Assembly: GCF_003003795.1 (NCBI RefSeq) | Contig: NZ_PVWK01000017.1 | Coordinates: 124,001 to 188,000, forward strand | DNA length: 64,000 bases | DNA from: Stenomitos frigidus ULC18 | GTDB taxonomy: Bacteria > Cyanobacteriota > Cyanobacteriia > Leptolyngbyales > Leptolyngbyaceae | Reading direction: 5' to 3' | Shown: piece after piece, positions 17,239-25,958 of the stretch | Numbering within the stretch: the stretch's first letter is position 1 | How the letters are laid out: each line of letters begins with the position of its first letter | The notes under the pieces: generated by a model | Told to the model about the DNA's origin: nothing | Database searches by the model: none | The model's input: the letters and a program-made list of their open reading frames with translations, nothing else | Position numbers and translations under genes: made by a program

Positions 17239-19284
17239 ATGATGTCTACCGAAGACGATCGCGAACAGTCAGAAGTCGTTGATGAGCCTTCAGAAACACT
17301 AGCACTTGATGCCAGCAACTTTGTTGCGGATTGTAAACAAACCCTGCTTGAGAATCTAGATAAACATACATCAAGGTTTGCTTTAGCTCAGTGGGTAGCT
17401 AATTCTCCCAATCGCGATATTTTTCTTCAAAGGAAGCAAGAGATCGCCGACACATTGGAGCTTTCCATGCGGCAGGTGGAACGAATTTTAAAGAGTTATC
17501 ACAAAAGTGAATTAAAGGAAACCTCTGGAACTGAGAGATCAGATAAGGGTGAGTACAAAATCTTGCCTTACTGGGTTGACTACATTAGATGGTTCTACGA
17601 TGACAGGATTGAGAAAAGGTTGTCTATATCTCGTGCTGATGTTGTCAGAGAAGTAGAACGACACGCAGAAATTGACCTACAACTTCAGCCAGGTGAATAC
17701 CCGCATCGTGCTTCGGTTTATCGTGTTTTAGCCCCTGTTGTAGCACGTGCGGCTTTACAAAAGAAAATTAGGAACCCCGGTTCAGGTTCATGGTTTTATC
17801 TAAAAACCCGTGATGGCGAATTCATCAAAATTTTCTGTAGCAACCAGGTTATTCAGTGTGATCACACAAAACTAGATATCCTTATTGTTGACAAAGATGG
17901 CAAAGTCTTGGGTCGTCCTTGGCTGACAATTGTAGTGGATAGCTTCTCTAGCTGCGTTTTAGGGTTTTTCCTTGGACTCAAACAACCCGGCACCGAAGAG
18001 GTAGCGCTTGCTCTACGTCATGCAGCTTTACCTAAACATTACCCCGACGACTATGAACTGCTAAGACCTTGGGATGTCAATGGGCTACCGCTCCAGTACT
18101 TTTTCACAGATGGTGGAAAAGACTTGTCGAAAGCAAAGCACATTCAACAGATCGGCAGGAATTTCAACTTTAAGTGCGAGTTACGCTTTAACCCTCCTCA
18201 AGGTGGCATTGTAGAACGCGTTTTTAAGACCATTAATAGTAAAGTGCTTCAGGGGCTTCCAGGCTACACGGGTTCCTGTGTTGAAGATCGCCCAAAACAC
18301 GCCGAAGAAACCGCCTGTCTAACCTGGAGGGATGTTAAGAAAATCTTGACCGGGTTCTTCTGCGATAGCTATAACCACGACAAACATCCTAAGAAAAAGG
18401 GTATGACAAGGTATGAATACTGGTTAGAGGGATTGGGGGGAACCTTACCAGAACCTATTGATGAGCAAGAATTAGATCTTTGCTTGATGAAAGCAGCATA
18501 CCGCTCTGTTCAAGCCCACGGTTCAGTAAATTTTGAAAATGTTACCTACAGGAGCGAAGAGCTTAAAAATCACTTGGGGGAGCGAGTAACGCTGAGATAT
18601 GATCCCGACCATATTCTAAGCCTTCGAGCTTATACCTATGAAGCGGATGAAAAAATGGGAGAGTTAATTGACGATAATGTGAAAGCTCTCAATCTAGAAT
18701 ATCAGGCTCTGACTTTGGATGAATTGAAGCAAATTAATGCAAAGTTGACTGAGGAAGGTAAAGAAATCGATAACTATACGATTCTTCAGGAACTGGGGCG
18801 TAGAACCGAAATGGTTGATGAGGCAATTCAGAACCGAAACGATCGCAGAAGAGCAGCACACAAAGAGGCTCGAAGTGAGCATAAAGATAACTCAACCAAA
18901 CCTGGCAGTCGTAAGACAACTAAGAAAGCTTCAGTCACCCTCCGTGGAAGCGTACCTCCCAGCTTGGCTGAAGCAGAATTAACAGCCCCAAGTGCACCTG
19001 AAGCCGAAGAGAGTGACATTTCCGCTAGCACGCTAGAGCTTTTACAGCTTCCTGATAAGCCTGACGGGACGGTTTTCTATCCTCTTTCCGACGATGGCAG
19101 TGCCGAAATCGTTCAGACAGAAATCGCTCAAGCGTCAGTTGTCGAGCAGAGTTTGGCAGCGATCGTGACTCCTCTAGCTGAAAAAGCTACTACGGAAGCA
19201 GTCATTACGCCTCAAGTCGAATCCCCAAAACAGAAGGAGTGCTACGATTTCATTATTTCAAAACGTTCGCGCCGAAGTCGATAG
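17239..19284 (+). CDS. tnsB: TnsB DDE transposase
   Basis: A 681-residue protein. Helical DNA-binding domains (30-170) are followed by an RNase H-fold catalytic core with Asp208 (IQCDHT), Asp291 (FFTDGGKD) and Glu326 (GGIVERVFK); segments such as GRPWLTIVVDSFSSC and LRHAALPKHY match TnsB of type V-K CASTs closely. After a Mu-type beta-barrel the last 130 residues are Ser/Ala/Glu-rich and disordered, then end in a basic tip (SKRSRRSR); in relatives the tip contacts TnsC. TnsB cleaves the ends and joins strands. It is about 100 residues longer than the V-K reference proteins. Confidence 0.93.
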   Translation: MMSTEDDREQSEVVDEPSETLALDASNFVADCKQTLLENLDKHTSRFALAQWVANSPNRDIFLQRKQEIADTLELSMRQVERILKSYHKSELKETSGTERSDKGEYKILPYWVDYIRWFYDDRIEKRLSISRADVVREVERHAEIDLQLQPGEYPHRASVYRVLAPVVARAALQKKIRNPGSGSWFYLKTRDGEFIKIFCSNQVIQCDHTKLDILIVDKDGKVLGRPWLTIVVDSFSSCVLGFFLGLKQPGTEEVALALRHAALPKHYPDDYELLRPWDVNGLPLQYFFTDGGKDLSKAKHIQQIGRNFNFKCELRFNPPQGGIVERVFKTINSKVLQGLPGYTGSCVEDRPKHAEETACLTWRDVKKILTGFFCDSYNHDKHPKKKGMTRYEYWLEGLGGTLPEPIDEQELDLCLMKAAYRSVQAHGSVNFENVTYRSEELKNHLGERVTLRYDPDHILSLRAYTYEADEKMGELIDDNVKALNLEYQALTLDELKQINAKLTEEGKEIDNYTILQELGRRTEMVDEAIQNRNDRRRAAHKEARSEHKDNSTKPGSRKTTKKASVTLRGSVPPSLAEAELTAPSAPEAEESDISASTLELLQLPDKPDGTVFYPLSDDGSAEIVQTEIAQASVVEQSLAAIVTPLAEKATTEAVITPQVESPKQKECYDFIISKRSRRSR

Positions 19285-19290
19285 AAGCCT

Positions 19291-20175
19291 ATGTTAGAGT
19301 CCAACTTGGTTTCACAGCCTATCGTAGAGATCTTAGCTTCGTTGGCAGACACGAGAGTTAAGGTGTCCGCCTTGGAAAGACTACTCAACAATGGCTATAT
19401 ACCAACAGATGCTGCTGAGTCTGCGATCAATTGGATGGACGAGCGGCGGTTTTTGAAACAATGCGGTCGGCTTGTTGCTCCACGTGGAAGTGGTAAAAGT
19501 CGGCTGTGTGAGGAATATGAAGATCGAGATTTTGACCGCGTTATTCGGGTAAAGGCTCCTACGGGATGTTCTTCTAAGCAAGTTCATAGATTAATCCTTA
19601 AAGCAATGAACCATGCGGCAAAGATCAGGCGGCGTGATGATCCAAGAGCAATGGTAGTCGAGAGTGTGATGCCGTTCGAAATTGAGGTAATCCTTATTGA
19701 TAACGCGCAAAATTTGGCAGTAGAAGCATTCTCTGATCTTAAAGATCTTTACGATGAGAAAAAGGTAACTATCATTTTCTCCGGCACACCTGATTTAGAT
19801 GTTTCGCTGGAGCAAGTTGGGCTGTTGGAAAGTTTCCCTTACTCTTATCCTCTAGGTTCTTTGTCCGAAGCTGATTTTAAGAAAGTTTTGGACACGATCG
19901 AAGCAAAAGCACTGAATCTTCCCTTTGAATCGAAGTTAAGTGAGGGAGAGAAATTTGAGCTCTTAACGACATGCACAGGTAGTTTGATTGGAAGGCTGAT
20001 GAAGCTTCTACCGACAGCAATTTTATATTCTGTTCAAAAAGTTTCAGAGCAGGAGGCGGATCAAACTGAGTCACAGCCTATGTATAAGCTGGATAGCATA
20101 TCTCTTGAAGCGCTTAGAAAGATTGCAGTAGGGTACGGGGTAAAAGTTCCGTTTGGAAAATCTAGTTCAAAGTAA
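19291..20175 (+). CDS. tnsC: TnsC AAA+ transposition regulator
   Basis: A 294-residue protein with Walker A GSGKS (66-70, in VAPRGSGKSRLC), Walker B VILIDNAQNL (Asp137) and the sensor I stretch IIFSGTPDL. TnsC forms ATP-dependent filaments on target DNA and links the target selector to TnsB. It starts 6 bp after tnsB, as in an operon. The length and the compact C-terminus match the small TnsC of V-K elements rather than the long TnsC of classical Tn7. Confidence 0.92.
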   Translation: MLESNLVSQPIVEILASLADTRVKVSALERLLNNGYIPTDAAESAINWMDERRFLKQCGRLVAPRGSGKSRLCEEYEDRDFDRVIRVKAPTGCSSKQVHRLILKAMNHAAKIRRRDDPRAMVVESVMPFEIEVILIDNAQNLAVEAFSDLKDLYDEKKVTIIFSGTPDLDVSLEQVGLLESFPYSYPLGSLSEADFKKVLDTIEAKALNLPFESKLSEGEKFELLTTCTGSLIGRLMKLLPTAILYSVQKVSEQEADQTESQPMYKLDSISLEALRKIAVGYGVKVPFGKSSSK

Positions 20176-20227
20176 ATCCAGAGCGAGCCTTAGACGCTTT
20201 CATAGATGTTTAGTCATTGACAGATGC

Positions 20228-20761
20228 ATGACCAGCAAGCTTAGTAAATACCCCAGATTGCCACCCCTTGAGCCTTACTCAGGCGAAAGCCTACCACATT
20301 ATCTTGGTAGATTTCGACGCCTAAAAAGCACCGGAGCACCCTCTCCAAGTGCGTTGGGACAAATGGTGGGGATTGGTGCGGTTGTGGCTCAATGGGAACA
20401 GGGGTATTTCAACCCTTTTCCAACAGTTGAGCAGCTTTCTACTTTAGGGACAGTCATCGGTTTAGACATGGATACATTAACCCGGATGCTGCAACCAAAA
20501 GGGGTAACGTTAGATTCAAGACCAATTCGTTTATGTGGAGCTTGTTACGCCGAGCACCCTTGTCACCGGATTAAGTGGCAGTTCAAATCCAAATTGAGTC
20601 CAAGGTGCGATCACCACAAGCTCAAACTATTAATGAAATGCCCAGGCTGTGAGCAGCCATTTCCAGTTCCTTCGCTTTGGCTAGAAGGAAAATGCCAAAA
20701 CGCAAAATGCGGCATGCGATACTCAAGAATGGCGAAGCATCAGAAGTCCGTGCTTTATTAA
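20228..20761 (+). CDS. tniQ: TniQ target-selection protein
   Basis: A 177-residue protein from ATG 20228; an in-frame start at 20153 would overlap tnsC. It has EPYSGESLPHYLGRFRR and LGQMVGIGAVVAQWE, followed by zinc-finger segments PIRLCGACYAEHPCHRIKW and CDHHKLKLLMKCPGCEQPF. This order and these motifs are those of the short TniQ of type V-K CASTs, which caps the TnsC filament and bridges it to Cas12k-guide RNA. The partner Cas12k was not found in the window. TGTACA occurs just past the stop but lacks TnsB sites. Confidence 0.92.
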   Translation: MTSKLSKYPRLPPLEPYSGESLPHYLGRFRRLKSTGAPSPSALGQMVGIGAVVAQWEQGYFNPFPTVEQLSTLGTVIGLDMDTLTRMLQPKGVTLDSRPIRLCGACYAEHPCHRIKWQFKSKLSPRCDHHKLKLLMKCPGCEQPFPVPSLWLEGKCQNAKCGMRYSRMAKHQKSVLY

Positions 20762-20858
20762 GGTGTACAAGAATTAATCATTTATTCGCCTATTGTTTAC
20801 AGACATTCAGAAAGCTTTCTTTTCTTAAGAAAGTAAGGAAGATCGCATTCTCTTACCG

Positions 20859-23800
20859 CTACTCTGACTCAACTGCTCCTAAAGCAATTAGTGATGCTTT
20901 TTGTGCTTCTGATAAACCTGTAACGCCTGTGATGTTCATACCTTCATAGGGTCTCGGTGCTATCAGTGTTTTAAGACATTGTCTAGTTTCGATATCCCAT
21001 AATTTAATCGTACCATCTTTACCGCCGCTAGCAATTAGTAGACTATCAGGGCTGAACACGACATTAGAAACCCAATAGGTATGCCCTTTGAAGGTTTCCA
21101 AGCATTGACCTGTATCAACGTCCCATAGCTTAACTGTATAATCATCACTAGCACTTGCCATGAATCTATTATTGGGACTAAGAGCAATACCCAATACCCA
21201 ATCCTGGTGTCCGTGGAATTCCTTGAGTGATTCTCCCGTATTAATATCCAGTAGCTTAATGATCTTGCCTGAAGGAACCAGTAGGGCATTGCCATCATGA
21301 TTGAAAATCAATGAATGAACACGCTTGTATTCTAAGAAAAAAGCAATACATTTATCAGTGTGAAGATTCCAAATTTTTATGCTGCCATCATTACTGCTAC
21401 TTGCCAAAGTTTGACCGTCAAAACTAAAAGTAACTGAAAGAATATTAGAAGTATGACCAGCCAAAGTTTTAAGGTTCTTACCCGTTTCGATATGCCAAAG
21501 ACTCACTGAATAGTCATCACTTTCAAGTGCTAAAATTTTGCTGTCTGGACTGAATGATAGACAGCGAATCTGAGCCGAATTTTCATGTAAAGTTCTTAAA
21601 CGCTGACCTGTATTTGCGTTCCATAATGTTACGACCTGATTACTACTACTCGCTAGAATAGAGCCATCTTGACTAAAAGAAACTTTTCCCCAACCATAGT
21701 CTTCCTGTAAAATTCTGAAGGGTTTCTCGGACGGAACTTCCCAAAGAGCAACAATGCTTCCATGTCTACTTGCTAACATCATATTTTGAGGGTGAAAAGC
21801 GATGGAACTTGCCTGATTATCGTATCCATGCCAAGTTGATAAACATTCTCCCCTGGTGATATCCCATAGTTTTACACTATCGTCCCCCATACTGCTGCTG
21901 GCTAAAGTTTGACTATCGGGACTAAAGGAGATTGAGGTGATAAAGGTTTTGTGTCCACTTAGAACTCGTAAACATCTTAGGGTTCTGAGATCCCAAATTT
22001 TAATGATGCCATCCTCAGAACCACTACTTGCAAGCACTTGCTTATTGGGGCTAAAAACAATTTTGCTGGAATCACTACCATTATTTTGAAGGGTAGACAG
22101 AAGCTGACCTGTTTTGACGTTCCATAGCCTTAATGTGTTATCGGTACTTACGCTAGCGATTAAATCATCGTCTGGGCTAAAAGCAACTGAGCAAACATCC
22201 TTAGTGTGCCCTTCAAAGGTGTGGATTTCTTGTCCTGATTGGATATTCCAAAGTCTTACGGTTGCATCGGCGCTACCGCTAGCAAGCAATTTTCCGCTTG
22301 GGCTGATGGCAACTGACTTCACTACTTTTGTATGTCCTTCTAAAATACATAAGCATTTTTCTGTGCGGACATTCCACACCCTAACTGTATTATCTAAACT
22401 TGCACCAGCTAAAGTTTGATCATGCAAGCAGAGTGTTGCTGAATCATTGAAATATTTCTGACATGAGGCGTTAATCAAGCGACCTTTTTTAAGATCCCAT
22501 AAACAGATCTTTAGATCTTTGCCAACACTAGTGATTGTTTGACCATCAGAACTAAAAGCAATGAATCGAACACGAGATGCGTGTCCCTCAAAGGTAAGAA
22601 TAGGCTGCCCATCAGCCACCTGCCATAGACTAATTTCGCCCATATCATTACCTGCTACCAATATATCTCCGCCAGGATTAAACACAAGAAATCGAATACT
22701 ATGTTGAGTATTAGTAAAGATCGATTTAATTACAACAGAGTGGCTGAAATCAAAATTGTGTAATAGACTGCCTTGCAAATAAGCTTGTCTAATAGTTGTA
22801 TGAGAAAAATTGTAACCTTGCAAATTTAGATCTGAATTACAGAGAATATTAAGGATATTTCCTCCTGCATATCCTGACTGCAATAAGGATTCGTCTTTCA
22901 GGCTTTCAAGAATCTTTTTCATTCTCTCATCGAATGCTTTCTTGCTCTTAAGATTTAGCAGGCTATCTATAATTGGTTTGAGGATTAAACGAAGTTGGGT
23001 ATCTCTGATGTAATCTTTCGACGAAGCTTTAATAAGAGCACACTTGTTGAATAGTGAAATTTTCAGATTATCGATCTCTGCATAGCTTTGTTCTATTAAT
23101 CGTTCTATAACATATTCCATCACTACAGTCTGCTGAGTGAAATTGGTTTTTGTTTTCTCAATCAAAGATCGCCCCACCAATCCTTTCAGTGCCTCCAACA
23201 ATCTGGGCTTAGTGACAGGTGGAACAATATCTTCCTGCAATTCCTGAACAGAGACAGGTTCGCGGTTGATTGCAAGCCAGTACATGACGGACTGTTCCAA
23301 CTCTGACAACCGATCGAAGTGCTGGTCTAACAGGTCGCGAACGCCTTCAAAGGCGATCGTTTCCTGGTTTAGAAACTCGGCAATATCGCCATCAAACAGT
23401 TCTTGAATCGTGGTGGCGACCAGCTTCAGTGCCAAGGGATTGCCTGCACAACGGTGAATCAGTTCGTCTCGCTCGTCGTTGGTCTCGGATAGGTGCAGTC
23501 CCTTAGCTCTCAGAATTTCTTGCCCGTCTGTGTTCTCGACTCCCCGCAGTGGCAGCGATCGCACCATTAACGCCTCGCCCTCCATTGCTGATAATTCTCT
23601 GGGCTTCTCTCGGCTAGTGACAATCAGACAACTCTGATGGGATGCTTCGCCCACACGCTTCAGTAGTTCACCATAGCCTTCATAGCCTTCACGGTAAACG
23701 CCTGCCTGTCCTTCTTGAAGAATGGATTCCGCATTATCGAGGATGAGGAGACAGCGATGCGATCGCAGGTACTCCACCAGTTTGGTGATCCGCCCACCTA

Positions 23801-24398
23801 GTGACGCTGGTAAATCAGACTCGGTCTCCTGTTGATTGGAGAGGAATTGAATCAGGTTGGTCAGGATTTCTTTCAGCGGTGGCGCTTCCCGCAGCGATCG
23901 CCACACCACATAGTCAAACTCACCTTGAATTTGCTCTCCCAGCCTTGCAGCCAGACTGGTCTTGCCGATGCCACCCATACCCAGCAGAGCGATTAAACGG
24001 CAACGATCGAAAACAACCCATTGTGCGAGGGTTTCCAATTCGGCGGTGCGTCCGTAGAAGATGGAAACGTCAACGGCTTCGCCCCAATCAATACGAGTTT
24101 CTCTAGCTGGTCTTTTCTCACTTGTGGGTATGGGCTTGCCGTAATCGTCCTGAGTTAGTTCCAGACTGAAGGCGTTGAAAAAGCGTTCCAGCGTGCGACG
24201 GTCAACCCCTTCTTCACCGTCCAGGACTTTGGCAACCGTGCCTGCATCCAGCTTGGTGCGATCGCTTAGTGCCTCGATCGTTAGCTTCTCGCCAAAGTTG
24301 TCCTCTTCCTGCCTGGTTTGAATGGCATCCTGGAGTTTCTGCCGTCCCGCGGCAGTGAGTACAACACCACGTCTGCGTCTGGGCTGTCCTGAAGTCAT
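20859..24398 (-). CDS. STAND protein: HTH, NB-ARC, WD40 repeats
   Basis: A 1179-residue protein. Residues 1-85 form a helix-turn-helix-like domain ([13 protein letters not shown] ... [36 protein letters not shown]). An NB-ARC NTPase follows with Walker A GMGGIGKT (140-147), Walker [10 protein letters not shown] and GNPLALKL. A helical arm with pentapeptide-like stretches leads to about 14 WD40 blades (from about 610). WD40 blades usually sense a ligand and NB-ARC oligomerises; the HTH resembles that of the protein at 25959-28283. It follows tniQ tail to tail and may be transposon cargo. Defence is inferred, not shown. Confidence 0.88.
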   Translation of the reverse strand: MTSGQPRRRRGVVLTAAGRQKLQDAIQTRQEEDNFGEKLTIEALSDRTKLDAGTVAKVLDGEEGVDRRTLERFFNAFSLELTQDDYGKPIPTSEKRPARETRIDWGEAVDVSIFYGRTAELETLAQWVVFDRCRLIALLGMGGIGKTSLAARLGEQIQGEFDYVVWRSLREAPPLKEILTNLIQFLSNQQETESDLPASLGGRITKLVEYLRSHRCLLILDNAESILQEGQAGVYREGYEGYGELLKRVGEASHQSCLIVTSREKPRELSAMEGEALMVRSLPLRGVENTDGQEILRAKGLHLSETNDERDELIHRCAGNPLALKLVATTIQELFDGDIAEFLNQETIAFEGVRDLLDQHFDRLSELEQSVMYWLAINREPVSVQELQEDIVPPVTKPRLLEALKGLVGRSLIEKTKTNFTQQTVVMEYVIERLIEQSYAEIDNLKISLFNKCALIKASSKDYIRDTQLRLILKPIIDSLLNLKSKKAFDERMKKILESLKDESLLQSGYAGGNILNILCNSDLNLQGYNFSHTTIRQAYLQGSLLHNFDFSHSVVIKSIFTNTQHSIRFLVFNPGGDILVAGNDMGEISLWQVADGQPILTFEGHASRVRFIAFSSDGQTITSVGKDLKICLWDLKKGRLINASCQKYFNDSATLCLHDQTLAGASLDNTVRVWNVRTEKCLCILEGHTKVVKSVAISPSGKLLASGSADATVRLWNIQSGQEIHTFEGHTKDVCSVAFSPDDDLIASVSTDNTLRLWNVKTGQLLSTLQNNGSDSSKIVFSPNKQVLASSGSEDGIIKIWDLRTLRCLRVLSGHKTFITSISFSPDSQTLASSSMGDDSVKLWDITRGECLSTWHGYDNQASSIAFHPQNMMLASRHGSIVALWEVPSEKPFRILQEDYGWGKVSFSQDGSILASSSNQVVTLWNANTGQRLRTLHENSAQIRCLSFSPDSKILALESDDYSVSLWHIETGKNLKTLAGHTSNILSVTFSFDGQTLASSSNDGSIKIWNLHTDKCIAFFLEYKRVHSLIFNHDGNALLVPSGKIIKLLDINTGESLKEFHGHQDWVLGIALSPNNRFMASASDDYTVKLWDVDTGQCLETFKGHTYWVSNVVFSPDSLLIASGGKDGTIKLWDIETRQCLKTLIAPRPYEGMNITGVTGLSEAQKASLIALGAVESE

Positions 24399-24426
24399 GG
24401 CTACTCTGCAGTAAAAGATTCGGGTT

Positions 24427-24452
24427 GCCGAAGTTAAAACCCGACTTTCGGG
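24427..24452. promoter_or_regulatory. candidate operator upstream of HTH-STAND gene 1
   Basis: CCGAAGTTAA and ACCCGACTTT lie together 29-54 bp upstream of the STAND start. The same two words occur upstream of the second HTH-STAND gene (28322-28359). CCCGACTTTCGGG also contains a short palindrome. Shared upstream words next to genes with similar N-terminal HTH domains suggest self-regulation. Confidence 0.4.
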
Positions 24453-24663
24453 AAGATAAGCGGGTTTTTCCGATTTTAAGTGGATTCAACTGCGGGTGGG
24501 GTTAAATTCTTCGATCGCTGAAAAGCAGATGGGCAGTTTGGTGAGGTTGTATGCCAGGAGAAAAGCTTAATTTCGACGCTAACGACTGGTTTTTCCCTGG
24601 TTGAGAAAGGCTTGAAATCGCACACTAAGTGCATCAAACCGAAACAACAAGGGAGTTCCGACA

Positions 24664-24990
24664 ATGAGCCTGACAGTTACACCAGAGACCATTGAGTTTT
24701 TTGCTCAAGCTGCGATCGGTCAAGTTGAGCAGCCCATTACTTTGCACCAACGGGGACGAGTCCGCTTTATGGCGACCACCTGGTTTGCCCGTTTTTACCA
24801 GCCCAATGCTCAAACGCAGGCGTTAGCAGGTACGCACGTGAAGGTGATTGGTAGAGAAGGGCTGACGCTGCTTGTGGTAGCTGTTGGCGATGACCAGCAT
24901 CAATTGCAGATGCCTGTTGCACGTCCTGAAAGCCATCAGTTGGGTTTGTTGGGCTTGCTTCAACAGGTGAATGCCTGGTTTGCCGCTTGA
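24664..24990 (+). CDS. NfeD-like OB-fold small protein
   Basis: A 108-residue protein. GRVRFMATTWFARFYQPNAQTQALAGTHVKVIGREGLTLLVVAV has the five-strand OB pattern of the NfeD C-terminal domain, in which a G-x-V/A start and V-K-V-x-G/E-x-x-L-x-V end are typical. No membrane segment is present, unlike full NfeD. AAGGGAG precedes ATG. It is followed 24 bp later by a small membrane protein, so the pair may be a split NfeD-like membrane unit. The function is not known. Confidence 0.55.
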   Translation: MSLTVTPETIEFFAQAAIGQVEQPITLHQRGRVRFMATTWFARFYQPNAQTQALAGTHVKVIGREGLTLLVVAVGDDQHQLQMPVARPESHQLGLLGLLQQVNAWFAA

Positions 24991-25014
24991 TCAAGTTAGT
25001 AGAGGAAAAGCATC

Positions 25015-25245
25015 ATGCACCGACCAAAGCAGCACGGCTGGTTGCTGAGAGTTGCCAGCAAAGTGCTTAAAACCTTTCTGCTCAGTCTCTTTGGGTTGCT
25101 TGTCTCGCTCCTGCTGGCAGGCATTCTGGAATGGTTGCCACTTATTAATCTGTTACTGAATCTGCTGGAACAGAGTTTGCCGAAAGCCATTGCCCTGGTG
25201 CTCTGCCTTGTCGGTGTGGCGGTGGTGCTGGAATCCCTTCGGTAG
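25015..25245 (+). CDS. small two-helix membrane protein
   Basis: A 76-residue protein with a basic N-terminus and two hydrophobic stretches (about 20-40 and 57-74, ending ALVLCLVGVAVVLESLR). GAGGAAA is well placed before the ATG. It is probably an inner-membrane protein cotranscribed with the OB-fold protein upstream. I do not recognise the family. Confidence 0.55.
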   Translation: MHRPKQHGWLLRVASKVLKTFLLSLFGLLVSLLLAGILEWLPLINLLLNLLEQSLPKAIALVLCLVGVAVVLESLR

Positions 25246-25284
25246 AAGTTTCTCAGTCGTTCATGCAATATCTTGGCACGAGAA

Positions 25285-25686
25285 TCACTCCCAGCCTTCC
25301 AGGCTCAGTCCCGCAACACGAGCAAACTCCTGGGTATTGTGCGTGACTAGCGTCAGGTTATTTGCAAGCGAGATCGCGGCGATCAAAACATCATGTGGTC
25401 CAATGGATGTACCGGATGCTGTCAGTTGAAAGCGAATGTGTCCAGCAAGCAGCGCTGCTTGATCATCAAGCGGTAGGCTAGAGAATTGGTTGAAAAGCCT
25501 TCCCAGAGTCGCTAGGTTTTGCTCCCGCATTGAACTTCTGTAGGCTCCATCGTAAAGTTCCGCTTTAACAACGCTACAGAGACGAATGGCTTCTGGCTGA
25601 AGCCTCGCCAGTCTGCGAGGCACGGGAGCATTGCGATCATCATTCAGCAACCGAATACAGGTATTGGTGTCCAGAAGATAGGTCAC
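25285..25686 (-). CDS. vapC: VapC PIN-domain toxin
   Basis: A 133-residue protein with the PIN core: MTYLLDTNTCIRLL (first Asp), VVKAELYDGA (Glu), GPHDVLIAAISLANNLTLVTHNTQEFARVAGLSLEGW (third and fourth acidic residues). PIN toxins cut RNA, often tRNA or rRNA. Its start overlaps the antitoxin stop by 4 bp. It is unrelated in detail to the ruined vapC at 16921. It looks intact. Confidence 0.9.
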   Translation of the reverse strand: MTYLLDTNTCIRLLNDDRNAPVPRRLARLQPEAIRLCSVVKAELYDGAYRSSMREQNLATLGRLFNQFSSLPLDDQAALLAGHIRFQLTASGTSIGPHDVLIAAISLANNLTLVTHNTQEFARVAGLSLEGWE

Positions 25687-25934
25687 TTTAAGTTTTCCCG
25701 CACCTCATACTCTCCTTGTTCAGGGCGCACAAGTGGCTCACCTGCCCAGTTTCCGATCACTTCTTCAAAGAAACCAGGCAGCCAGCCTGTATACGCTGGT
25801 GTTTCCACTTTGGGTTGAACCACAGGCTGAACAATCACCATCACTTCTAGCTCAGCATCAGTAATCCCTACAGGCATCTGCAAATTGAGAATCCCATCTG
25901 CGCCAACATGAGAACGTAACGTAACGCTTTTCAT
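25683..25934 (-). CDS. VapB-like antitoxin
   Basis: An 83-residue acidic protein. The first 40 residues (VTLRSHVGADGILNLQMPVGITDAELEVMVIVQP) are of the short beta-rich type often found upstream of VapC in cyanobacteria, and the rest (GWLPGFFEEVIGNWAGEPLVRPEQGEYEVRENL) would wrap the toxin. The call rests largely on the 4-bp overlap with vapC. It probably represses its own promoter, which would lie in the gap after the STAND-TPR gene. Confidence 0.8.
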   Translation of the reverse strand: MKSVTLRSHVGADGILNLQMPVGITDAELEVMVIVQPVVQPKVETPAYTGWLPGFFEEVIGNWAGEPLVRPEQGEYEVRENLK

Positions 25935-25958
25935 CTCTAAAGCTCCATTTTCAATGTT

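Larger units (their letters stand above)
16997..20761 (+). mobile_element. Tn7-like transposon, left end and core genes (V-K type, no Cas12k seen)
   Basis: The element starts at TGTACA (16997), the terminal hexamer of type V-K CAST ends, followed by repeated TnsB-site-like motifs and then tnsB, tnsC and tniQ in the canonical order. The end coordinate only marks the end of tniQ. The right end was not located, so the STAND, VapBC and later genes may be cargo. Neither cas12k nor a CRISPR array was found in the window. Confidence 0.8.

Noticed and set aside
20763-20768. TGTACA right after tniQ as the transposon right end
   Set aside because: It lacks inward TnsB-site repeats and the flanking AGAAT does not match TCGGG beside the left end.
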